This document shows positions 1 to 7,231 of a DNA stretch of 64,000 nucleotides, piece by piece. This DNA comes from Acidimicrobiia bacterium. GTDB lineage: Bacteria > Actinomycetota > Acidimicrobiia > Acidimicrobiales > Aldehydirespiratoraceae. The number at the start of each line of letters is the position of its first letter. The stretch's first letter is position 1. The stretch covers positions 62,001 to 126,000 of the forward strand of contig JAJEHD010000010.1 in the NCBI GenBank assembly GCA_022819505.1. The letters run 5' to 3'. Under the pieces are notes generated by a model. That model was not told where the DNA came from and ran no database searches. It saw only the letters and a program-made list of their open reading frames with translations. Position numbers and translations under genes: made by a program.

Positions 1-1
1 A

Positions 2-220
2 GTGGCGCTCGTCGGCCTTCTGAGCGTCTGGGGCACGGTCGTGTCCGCCGTCTTCTTCGGCGGCCTGCAGTCGGCCATCCTGTTCCTGCCAATCGTGACC
101 GATCTGCCGCCGCCGGCCCTGGTGCTGCTGCACGGCATGGTGGCTTTCTTGGTCACCGTCAGGTTCCGGGCAATACGGCTGCGGCCGGCAACGTCCGCCG
201 AGGAGGCTCTTGCGGACTGA
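2..220 (+). CDS. ABC transporter permease, C-terminal fragment (cut by window start)
   Basis: Only the last 72 codons are inside the window; the true start lies upstream, so the GTG at the left edge is not a proposed start. The fragment is hydrophobic and ends in a short Arg-rich cytoplasmic tail, as expected for the final membrane segments of an inner-membrane permease. Its stop overlaps the ATG of the next permease (TGATG), the arrangement usual for paired permeases of BmpA/NupP-NupQ-type nucleoside or simple-sugar importers. The assignment rests mainly on the better-preserved downstream partner. The binding protein and ATPase would be expected to the left of the window. Confidence 0.6.
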   Translation: MALVGLLSVWGTVVSAVFFGGLQSAILFLPIVTDLPPPALVLLHGMVAFLVTVRFRAIRLRPATSAEEALAD

Positions 221-1137
221 TGGAGCAGATCCTGGCTACCACGCTTCGCTCCGCCGCCCCGCTCGCGCTGGTCGCCACCGCTGGCGTGTTCGCCTTCCGA
301 GCCGGAATCTTCCATCTAGGGCTCGAAGGGCTCATGATCGTCGGCGCATTCACGACGGTGGCCGTCGGCGAGGCGACCGGATCGGTGGAACTCGGGATCC
401 TCGCGGCCATCGGCGTCTGCATGGTCCTCTCCGCGGTGTACTGGTGGGTGATCGGCCCCCTCGGCGCGAACGTCATCATCGCCGGGCTGGGGCTCACCTC
501 AATCGGTCTCGGTGGCACGGCTTTCGCACTCGGAGCCATCTTCGACCGGCGCGGCTCCATGTTCACCGAGGTGGTGCTGCCCCGACCGGTGAGCGGGATC
601 ACATCGGGGTTCGGCGTCATCGTCTCGGAGCACTCTGTACTCGTATGGATGACGCCGCTGATAGTGCTAACCGCCTGGGTGGTGCTGCGGCGCAGCCGTT
701 TCGGGCTGCGCCTGGCCGCCGTGGGCGAGTACCCCTTCGCGGCGCGCGCCGCGGGCGTGAACCCTTCGGTCGTGCGGCTTCAGGCGCTCCTCATCGCCGG
801 AGCGCTCTGCGCCCTCGGCGGCGCGGAACTGTCGGTCGGAGCACTGCACAACTTCACCGAGAACATGACCAACGGCCGGGGGTTCATCGCCTTTGTGGCG
901 GTCATCTTCGGGGCCTGGCACCCCATCGGCGCGGCGCTCGCCGCGTTGTTCTTCGGCTTCGCCGACGCCATCGGCATCCAGTCGCAGATCAATATCACGG
1001 AGCGAGTGCCGCGGGAGTTCGTTCTGATGATCCCCTATGTGCTCACGATCCTCGCCGTATGGCTGGGAGGACTCTGGAGACGCCGCTCCCTGGAAGCTGA
1101 AGCCGGCTATGCAGAACTGAGAGAACCGGACCGTTGA
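220..1137 (+). CDS. Nucleoside/simple-sugar ABC transporter permease (BPD_transp_2, NupQ/YufQ-like)
   Basis: A 305-residue polytopic inner-membrane protein, the usual length for this family. Family marks are FHLGLEGLMIVGA at about residues 31-43, equivalent to the NIGLEGMMLIGA motif of the family, and VGEYPFAARAAGV at about 168-180, the cytoplasmic coupling loop. The ATG overlaps the stop of the preceding permease by one base, so the two are probably co-translated as the membrane heterodimer of one importer. In characterised relatives the substrate is a nucleoside taken up with a BmpA-type lipoprotein, but the substrate here cannot be read from sequence. The gene ends 6 bases before the convergent ahcY stop. 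Confidence 0.85.
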   Translation: MEQILATTLRSAAPLALVATAGVFAFRAGIFHLGLEGLMIVGAFTTVAVGEATGSVELGILAAIGVCMVLSAVYWWVIGPLGANVIIAGLGLTSIGLGGTAFALGAIFDRRGSMFTEVVLPRPVSGITSGFGVIVSEHSVLVWMTPLIVLTAWVVLRRSRFGLRLAAVGEYPFAARAAGVNPSVVRLQALLIAGALCALGGAELSVGALHNFTENMTNGRGFIAFVAVIFGAWHPIGAALAALFFGFADAIGIQSQINITERVPREFVLMIPYVLTILAVWLGGLWRRRSLEAEAGYAELREPDR

Positions 1138-1145
1138 GGCCGGTC
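1125..1145. terminator. Possible bidirectional hairpin between convergent genes
   Basis: ACCGG (1125-1129) can pair with CCGGT (1140-1144), or GACCG (1129-1133) with CGGTC (1141-1145), across the short convergent junction of the permease and ahcY. There is no T-tract. It could be a weak GC-rich bidirectional terminator, but chance is possible with 5-base stems. Confidence 0.3.
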
Positions 1146-2574
1146 AATAGCGGTAGTGGTCGGGCTTGTAGGGCCCGTCGACCTCCACGCCGATGTAGTC
1201 GGCCTGCTGGGGGGTGAGCCTGGTCAGGCGTACGCCGAGCGCGTCGAGGTGCAGCCGGGCCACCTCCTCGTCCAACCGCCGGGGCAGGGTGGTCACGCCG
1301 ATCGGCATCGACCCGGCGTTGGCGTGCAGCTCCATCTGGGCCAGCACCTGGTTGGTGAAGCTGCACGACATCACGAAGCTGGGGTGCCCGGTGGCGTTGC
1401 CCAGATTCAGCAGCCGGCCCTCCGAGAGCAGGATCACCGAGTGGCCGTCGCCGAAGACGTACTCGTCCACCTGGGGCTTGATGTTGACCCTCTGGACATC
1501 CGACATGCGGTTCAGCCCGGCGACGTCCACCTCGTTGTCGAAGTGGCCGATGTTGCCCACAACGGCCTGGTGCTTCATGCGGGCCATGTGTCCCGCGCTG
1601 ATGACGCCAGCGTTGCCGGTGGCTGTGACGAAGATGTCGGCGATGGACACCACCGCCTCCAGGGTGTTGACCTCGTAGCCCTCCATGGCCGCCTGGAGAG
1701 CGCAGATCGGGTCGATCTCGGCGATGATCACCCGGGCCCCCTGGCCCCGCAACGCCGCCGCGCATCCCTTGCCCACGTCCCCGAAGCCGCACACCACCGC
1801 CACCTTGCCGCCGATCATCACGTCGGTGGCCCGGTTGATGCCGTCGAGCAGCGAGTGGCGGCAGCCGTAGTGGTTGTCGAACTTGGACTTGGTGACCGAG
1901 TCGTTCACGTTGATGGCCGGGAACAGCAGCTCGCCTCGCTCCAGCATCTGCTGCAACCGCATCACGCCGGTGGTGGTCTCCTCCGACACTCCGGTGATGG
2001 ACGGCACGATCCGCGCGAAGAAACCGGGATCGTCGCCGGCGATGGTGCGGAGCCGGTCCAGGATGACCGACCACTCCTCCGGGTCGTCCTCGGCCGCCTC
2101 GGGCACCTCGCCGGCCTGCTCGTATTCGAGCCCCTTGTGGACCAGCAGGGTGGCGTCACCACCGTCGTCGAGGATGAGGCTCGGCCCGGCCCCGTCGGGC
2201 CAGCGGAAGATCTGCTCGGTCGCCCACCAGTACTCCTCCAGCGTCTCGCCCTTCCAGGCGAACACCGGCACTCCCCTGGGCTCGTCGACGGTGCCGTCGG
2301 CACCTACCGCCACGGCCGCGGCCGCGTGGTCCTGGGTGGAGAAGATGTTGCAGCTCGCCCACCGGACCTGGGCGCCCAGCGCCACCAGCGTCTCGATCAG
2401 CACCGCCGTCTGCACGGTCATGTGCAGCGACCCGGCGATGCGGGCGCCGGCCAGGGGCTGGTCGTCCAGATAGCGGCCCCGCAGCGCCATCAGTCCGGGC
2501 ATCTCGTGCTCCGCCAGACGGATCTCAGCCCGGCCGAGCGGGGCCAGCGACAGGTCGGCGACTCGCATGTCCAT
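1144..2574 (-). CDS. ahcY: Adenosylhomocysteinase (S-adenosyl-L-homocysteine hydrolase)
   Basis: A cytosolic NAD-dependent enzyme that splits S-adenosylhomocysteine into adenosine and homocysteine, relieving product inhibition of methyltransferases. The 476 residues match the long actinobacterial form, which carries an extra segment near residues 150-180. Visible motifs are [16 protein letters not shown] at 48-63, [14 protein letters not shown] at 74-87, the catalytic stretch [10 protein letters not shown] at 225-234 (K229, D233 and N234 match the known catalytic Lys/Asp/Asn), the NAD loop GFGDVGKG at 263-270, and the typical C-terminus PDHYRY. It is the last gene of a leftward run and begins 12 bases after manA ends, leaving no room for a SAH riboswitch. 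ATG start. Confidence 0.97.
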   Translation of the reverse strand: MDMRVADLSLAPLGRAEIRLAEHEMPGLMALRGRYLDDQPLAGARIAGSLHMTVQTAVLIETLVALGAQVRWASCNIFSTQDHAAAAVAVGADGTVDEPRGVPVFAWKGETLEEYWWATEQIFRWPDGAGPSLILDDGGDATLLVHKGLEYEQAGEVPEAAEDDPEEWSVILDRLRTIAGDDPGFFARIVPSITGVSEETTTGVMRLQQMLERGELLFPAINVNDSVTKSKFDNHYGCRHSLLDGINRATDVMIGGKVAVVCGFGDVGKGCAAALRGQGARVIIAEIDPICALQAAMEGYEVNTLEAVVSIADIFVTATGNAGVISAGHMARMKHQAVVGNIGHFDNEVDVAGLNRMSDVQRVNIKPQVDEYVFGDGHSVILLSEGRLLNLGNATGHPSFVMSCSFTNQVLAQMELHANAGSMPIGVTTLPRRLDEEVARLHLDALGVRLTRLTPQQADYIGVEVDGPYKPDHYRY

Positions 2575-2586
2575 AGAAGCCCGAAG

Positions 2587-3750
2587 CTACCGGTGGTTGC
2601 CGACGGTGGCGCAGAACACCGTGCCCCGGCCATGGAAGACCACCCGGGGCTCGCCGGCGCCGACCCAGGCCGCTGCGCCCCGGTCCAGGATCAGCCCGTT
2701 GGCTTCGACGCAGCCACGGGTGCACAGCAGCACCGACGGCCCCGCGGCGACCGAGGACATCCCGTCCACGTCCACGCGCTGAAGGGAGAACTCCGGCACA
2801 GGCGTGCGGTAGGTGACGGCACCTGAGACCGGCTCGGGGTGCTGGATCGGTACAGGTCCGGCCGCGCCGTCAACGATCTCGACCAGGACAGCCGGATCGA
2901 CGTGCTTGGACGTCAGCCCGGCCCGCACGACATTGTCGGATTCGGCCATCAACTCCACCGCGGTGCCACCCAGGTAGGCGTGCAGGCATCCCGCGTCCAG
3001 GAAAAGGGCCTCGCCGGGAGCGAGCACCACATGGTTCAGCAGCAGCGCCGCCACCACCGCGGCGTCACCGGGGTGGCGGGTCCCGAGTTCGGCCACCGCC
3101 ACCCGGAGGCCGGACCATTCGTCGTCATCCCGTGAGACCGCGCAGGCGTCGGCCGCGGAGGCGGCCAGCGCGGCCGCGGCGGGGTGCTCGAGGCTCAGCA
3201 GCCACGCGAGCACATCCCGCACCTGCGGGCCCGGCAGGCTGTCGATGCGGCGTCGCAGAGGGTCGAGGCCGGGAGCGTCGAGCGTGTCGAGCAGCGCCGC
3301 GGTCCGCTGCGGATCGCGGAAGCCGCAGAGCGCCTCGAAGCGGCCGAGAGCGCAGATCAGCTCGGGTTTGGGCGAGCGGTCCCTGAACATCCGCCGCGGC
3401 CCGTCCCGCGGGACCCCCATGGCCTCCTCGCGGGCGAACCCCGCCTCAGCCTGCTCGGCCGACGGGTGGGCCTGGAGCGACAGCGGAGCGGCCGCGGCCA
3501 GCACCTTGAGCAGGAACGGCAGCCGGCCGTAACGCGACGCCACCGCAGGGCCCAACGCCGCCACCGGATCGGCCGCGATCAGCCGGTCCAGCGGCTCGGC
3601 CCGGGCCCCCACTCTGGACGGCGCGGCCGGGGCTGCCCCCAGCCACAACTCGGCCCACGGCTGGCCGTCTCCAGGACGGCCGAGCAGTTCGGGGATGGCG
3701 GTGAGCGACCCCCACTCGTAGTGGCGGACCACGCCCTCGATCAGTTCCAT
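2587..3750 (-). CDS. manA: Mannose-6-phosphate isomerase, type I
   Basis: Zinc-dependent interconversion of fructose-6-phosphate and mannose-6-phosphate, the entry to GDP-mannose and its deoxyhexose derivatives. From the ATG at 3750 it has 387 residues, normal for the family; an upstream extension of the frame lacks homology and runs into the next gene. Metal-site motifs are SLQAHPS at 91-97 and KPELICAL at 128-135, and the later LHAYLGG and DNVVRAGLTSKHVD stretches are also characteristic. It lies between a SIS-domain sugar isomerase and ahcY on the same strand, with the phosphomannomutase two genes upstream, so this is a mannose-activation operon. Confidence 0.93.
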   Translation of the reverse strand: MELIEGVVRHYEWGSLTAIPELLGRPGDGQPWAELWLGAAPAAPSRVGARAEPLDRLIAADPVAALGPAVASRYGRLPFLLKVLAAAAPLSLQAHPSAEQAEAGFAREEAMGVPRDGPRRMFRDRSPKPELICALGRFEALCGFRDPQRTAALLDTLDAPGLDPLRRRIDSLPGPQVRDVLAWLLSLEHPAAAALAASAADACAVSRDDDEWSGLRVAVAELGTRHPGDAAVVAALLLNHVVLAPGEALFLDAGCLHAYLGGTAVELMAESDNVVRAGLTSKHVDPAVLVEIVDGAAGPVPIQHPEPVSGAVTYRTPVPEFSLQRVDVDGMSSVAAGPSVLLCTRGCVEANGLILDRGAAAWVGAGEPRVVFHGRGTVFCATVGNHR

Positions 3751-3865
3751 ATCGCAGCCGCCCCCACACCGGTACGGCCGCGCTCGGTGAGGGGCTGGAT
3801 GGCCACGGCGGCGCGGCGCGCCCGGCTCGCGGGCCCCCGGCCCGGAGTCCCGAGCCGTCCCGGGA

Positions 3866-4828
3866 TCACTGCGCGACCGGGCTGCTGCCGGTGCGCCGGG
3901 CCGCCACCGCGGCCACCGCGTCGCCCACCAGCACGAGGTCCAGCAGCTGGGCCAGAGCCCCGTCGCCGCCGGCCCGCACCTCATGAAGGGCCGCCACGGC
4001 CGAGCCGAGCCGATCGACGCGGTCAGCCAGCCCGGGAGGCTCGAAGTCGTGCCGCAGCACGACCGCGACCACCCCGGCCGGGACGCCCCTCGCCAGCGTG
4101 GCCCAAGTCGCCGCCTCGGCCTCGTCGGCCGGAAGGTTGCGACGCACCGCCGCCACGTCGCCGACCCAGTTGAGGCGGTTGACCCAGCGGCGGGCGGCGT
4201 GCTTGCCGACTCCGCCCGAGCCGCAGACCACAGCCATGCGGCCCGCGACAGCGTCGGCCAGCGCCTCCACGGGCCCCGGGTCGGTGTCGAGCAGCCTGCC
4301 CCTGGCCTCGATCTGCTCAGCGCTCTCGGAGATCAGCCGGTTCATTCCGGACAGGACGCCGACACGCTCCAGCAGCACGAGCACCGGAACGATGACAACA
4401 CCGAGCCCCGCGGCGGGTCCGGCGAACGGGTCCACCCTCGTGACGGGCACGCCCCAGCCCGTGCACAGCTCCATCAGTTCCCCGCCGGAGGTGACGGCCA
4501 CCATGTGAGCCCCGCTGGCCTGCGCGACCCGGGCCGCGGCCACCGTGGGCTGGTCGTCCCCCGACTGCGAGACGGCCACGACCAGGGATGACTCCGAGAC
4601 CCAGGCCGGGCTGATACCGCCCGTGGCCAGCACCGGGACCGAGCCCTGCAGGTGAGCGACCGACTCGACCACGTCACCGGCCACCCCTCCGCCTCCCGCG
4701 CCTACGATCACCACCTCGGAGATATCGGTGGCCGCGGGCAGACCCTCTACATCGGCGGCCGCGACGGCGGCGTCACGCACCTGGCCGGGAAGGTGGCGGA
4801 GCGCCTCCAGCAGGTCGTCGGTGGCCAT
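3866..4828 (-). CDS. SIS-domain protein, PGI/PMI-like (bifunctional phosphoglucose/phosphomannose isomerase family)
   Basis: A 320-residue protein from the ATG at 4828, 13 bases after the Trm112 gene ends; longer starts overlap Trm112. The N-terminal SIS fold shows GAGGGGVAGD at 43-52 (family GMGGSxxxGD) and SQSGDD at 87-92. A second SIS half follows, with CGSGGVGKHAARRWVNRLNW. The family interconverts aldose and ketose hexose phosphates. Oddly, the block after RRWxNxxN that normally reads like ELNHNEIVG with catalytic Glu/His is here NLPADEAEAATW, so classical catalysis is doubtful. It may be a divergent isomerase or a sugar-phosphate-binding regulator. The mannose operon context supports a sugar-phosphate ligand. 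Confidence 0.75.
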   Translation of the reverse strand: MATDDLLEALRHLPGQVRDAAVAAADVEGLPAATDISEVVIVGAGGGGVAGDVVESVAHLQGSVPVLATGGISPAWVSESSLVVAVSQSGDDQPTVAAARVAQASGAHMVAVTSGGELMELCTGWGVPVTRVDPFAGPAAGLGVVIVPVLVLLERVGVLSGMNRLISESAEQIEARGRLLDTDPGPVEALADAVAGRMAVVCGSGGVGKHAARRWVNRLNWVGDVAAVRRNLPADEAEAATWATLARGVPAGVVAVVLRHDFEPPGLADRVDRLGSAVAALHEVRAGGDGALAQLLDLVLVGDAVAAVAARRTGSSPVAQ

Positions 4829-4841
4829 GGCGGCCTTCTCC

Positions 4842-5102
4842 TCAGCCCTCGGTGTCGCCGGCCGCACCGGCGTCGAAGGTAGGACGGACCCCATCGGCCT
4901 CCGCCTTGGCCACAAGGCGCTCATGCTCGGCTCCGTCGGCCTCGGTGGCCTCCTCGGCCAGCATCACCGGGATCCCGTCCTCCACCCGGTAGCGGAGCCG
5001 CAGCCGGGGGTTGTACAGCGCCTGCTCGTCCGCGAAGTAGAGCAGCGGCCCCTTGTCGGCGGGACAGGCCAGGATCTCCAGCAGTCGGGCATCGAGTGTC
5101 AT
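4842..5102 (-). CDS. Trm112/UPF0434-like small protein
   Basis: An 86-residue protein beginning LLEILACPADKGPLL, the hallmark of the Trm112 family, followed by YNPRLRLRYRVEDGIPVML, the conserved beta-rich end. Trm112 proteins activate methyltransferases in eukaryotes; bacterial family members are small partners or putative zinc proteins. The first CxxC is CPAD, so the second cysteine is missing, which is common in actinobacterial versions and suggests no zinc. It sits in the leftward mannose operon between the phosphomannomutase and the SIS isomerase. Its acidic, poorly conserved tail runs from about residue 60. Function in this organism is unknown. Confidence 0.8.
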   Translation of the reverse strand: MTLDARLLEILACPADKGPLLYFADEQALYNPRLRLRYRVEDGIPVMLAEEATEADGAEHERLVAKAEADGVRPTFDAGAAGDTEG

Positions 5103-5147
5103 AGCGGCGCTTACCTCCCAGACCGCGGGCGGTCAGTGCCTGAGATG

Positions 5148-6491
5148 CTACGGAGTGAACAGGGCTCGCACCTCAGCGACACGGGCTCGCGCCGCCGCAG
5201 CGTCCGCCGCCTCCAGGTTCAATCGCAGCAAGGGCTCCGTGTTCGAGGGTCTGACGTTGAACCACCAGTCCCCGCAGTCGACGGTGAGACCGTCGAGCCG
5301 GTCCTGCTCGCAGGCCTCGAACGCGGCCGCCACCCGCTCGATGACCTCGGACGGATCCGGCACCTCGGTGTTGATCTCCCCCGAGGCGGTGTAGCGCTGC
5401 ATCGGCGCGACCAGGTCGCTGAGCGGGCCCTCATGGCCGCTGAGGGTCTCCAGCGCCACCAGCGCGGCGATCATGGCGCCGTCGGCGCCGTAGTTGTCCC
5501 GGAAGTAGAAGTGGCCGGAGTGCTCGCCTCCGAAGACCGCTCCGCTGGACGCCATGGCCTGCTTCACGAACGAGTGGCCCACCCGGGATCGCACCAGGCG
5601 GCCTCCGGCCTCGGACACGACCTCGGCGAACGCCTTCGAGCAGATGACGTTGCCGACGATCGCAGCGCCGGGCTCGCGCTCGAGGAACCGGGCTGCGATG
5701 AGCGATGCGGTCAGCGAACCCGGCAGCGGGCAGGAAGACTCGTCCACCAGGAACACCCGGTCGGCATCGCCGTCGAAGGCCAGGCCCGCGTCGGCTGAGC
5801 AGGCCCGCACCCGGTCCTGGAGATCTCGCAGGTTCTCGGGCTTGAGCGGGTCGGCGGGATGGTTGGGGAACGTGCCGTCGAGTTCCGGATACAGGTAGTC
5901 GACGTCGAATGGCAGCGTGTCGAACACCGCCGGGGCCACCAGGCCGCCCATGCCGTTGGCCGTGTCGACCACCAGGCGCAGGGGTCGCAGGGCCGCCAAG
6001 TCCACGAACGCCAGGACATGCTCCACGTAGCGGTCGAGGAGATCCCGGTGAGCGACCCGTCCCGGTATGGTCGCCGGTGGGGGTACCGACTCGGCCCGGG
6101 CCTTGATGTCGGCCAGCCCGGTGGCGGTCCCTATCGGCGAGGCCCCCGGGCCGCAGAGCTTGATGCCGTTGTAGCCGATCGGATTGTGCGACGCGGTGAA
6201 CATGGCACCGGGCGCGTCCAGCATCCCGGAGGCGAAGTACACCATCTCGGTGGCGCACAGCCCGATGTCCACGACGTCAACTCCGGCGGCGACGACCCCC
6301 TCGCAGAAGGCCTCCGACAGCTCCGCCCCGTCGGGCCGCATGTCTCGGCCGACCACCACCCGGGCAGCCCCGTTGACCCGCACGTGGCCCGCGAATGCGC
6401 CCCCGATGGCGAAGCAGACCGCGGCGTCGATCTGATCGCCCACGATGCCCCTGATGTCGTAAGCCTTGAAGATCGCTTCGTAGTCGCCCAC
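5148..6491 (-). CDS. manB: Phosphomannomutase/phosphoglucomutase
   Basis: A cytosolic alpha-D-phosphohexomutase that converts mannose-6-phosphate to mannose-1-phosphate, and often glucose-6-phosphate to glucose-1-phosphate. At 447 residues it is full length. All four signature loops are visible: the phosphoserine loop FTASHNP at 98-104 (catalytic S101), the metal loop DGDADR at 240-245, the sugar-specificity loop GEHSGH at 322-327, and the phosphate-binding RPSNTEPLLRL near the C-terminus. Specificity between mannose and glucose cannot be decided from sequence. It lies 14 bases after a GT2 gene and upstream of Trm112, the SIS isomerase and manA in one leftward run. Confidence 0.93.
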   Translation of the reverse strand: MGDYEAIFKAYDIRGIVGDQIDAAVCFAIGGAFAGHVRVNGAARVVVGRDMRPDGAELSEAFCEGVVAAGVDVVDIGLCATEMVYFASGMLDAPGAMFTASHNPIGYNGIKLCGPGASPIGTATGLADIKARAESVPPPATIPGRVAHRDLLDRYVEHVLAFVDLAALRPLRLVVDTANGMGGLVAPAVFDTLPFDVDYLYPELDGTFPNHPADPLKPENLRDLQDRVRACSADAGLAFDGDADRVFLVDESSCPLPGSLTASLIAARFLEREPGAAIVGNVICSKAFAEVVSEAGGRLVRSRVGHSFVKQAMASSGAVFGGEHSGHFYFRDNYGADGAMIAALVALETLSGHEGPLSDLVAPMQRYTASGEINTEVPDPSEVIERVAAAFEACEQDRLDGLTVDCGDWWFNVRPSNTEPLLRLNLEAADAAAARARVAEVRALFTP

Positions 6492-6505
6492 GGCGCCGTC
6501 GGATC

Positions 6506-7231
6506 TCAGATGTCGCCGTGCGGGTAGCGGCCCAGCAGCGCCCGGGTGCGGATGCGGAACATGTCGAGCACGAGTTTCCAGCCGTCGCTGGCGACCCGTA
6601 CCGACGACACCCGGCTGTTGACCACTTCCACCGACACGTCACGCACCCGCATTCCGAGCCGGTCGGCCAGGAAGAGCAGCTCGATGTCGAAGGCGAACCG
6701 GTCCATGACCGAGGCATCGAGCAGCTCGCTCGCCGCCTCCCGGGAGAACGCCTTCAAGCCGCACTGGGTGTCGCGGCCCCGGCCGAGCCGGAGGAACCTG
6801 CAGACGGCGGCCACCGCCCGGCTGCCGGTGCGCCGCAGCCACGACGCATCCGTCACCGCGACCGAGTCGGGATGGCGCCGGTCGCCCACCGCGGCGTCAG
6901 CCCCCTGCTCCACCTCCTCGAGCAGTCCGAGAATCTGGTGGGGAGGGTAGGAGAGGTCGGCGTCGGTGAAGGCGACCACCGCTCCGGAGGCGATCCGCAT
7001 CCCGGCCCGCACCGCGGCGCCCTTGCCCCGGTTGACCGGGAACTCCACGACCACATCGGCGCCGGCGGCCCGGCCGGCCGCGGCCGTGCCGTCGTCGGAG
7101 CCGTCGTCGACCACCACGATCTCGACCCCGCCTTCATCGTGCACGGACGCCAGAGCGGACCGAAGCGTGGCCACGGTCTCGCCCATGCGGCCAGCCTCGC
7201 GGTAGGCGGGAACGACCACCGAGAGCCTCAC
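6506..7231 (-). CDS. GT2 glycosyltransferase, polyprenyl-phosphate hexosyltransferase-like
   Basis: A 241-residue soluble GT-A enzyme of the dolichyl-phosphate beta-glucosyltransferase type, which loads a nucleotide-activated hexose onto a polyprenyl phosphate at the membrane. Motifs are VVVPAY at 5-10, VDDGSDDGT at 41-49, NRGKGAAVRAGM at 67-78, the metal-binding DADLS at 90-94, and CGLKAF near residue 152. The GTG start at 7231 overlaps the stop of the upstream giant membrane protein (GTGA); a much longer upstream frame is only the shadow of that gene. Coupling to a GT-C-like membrane protein suggests that it makes the lipid-linked sugar the membrane protein uses. Confidence 0.88.
   Translation of the reverse strand: MRLSVVVPAYREAGRMGETVATLRSALASVHDEGGVEIVVVDDGSDDGTAAAGRAAGADVVVEFPVNRGKGAAVRAGMRIASGAVVAFTDADLSYPPHQILGLLEEVEQGADAAVGDRRHPDSVAVTDASWLRRTGSRAVAAVCRFLRLGRGRDTQCGLKAFSREAASELLDASVMDRFAFDIELLFLADRLGMRVRDVSVEVVNSRVSSVRVASDGWKLVLDMFRIRTRALLGRYPHGDI

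Noticed and set aside
1144..2586. A SAH riboswitch controlling ahcY.
   Set aside because: Only 12 bases separate ahcY from manA, too little for the aptamer.
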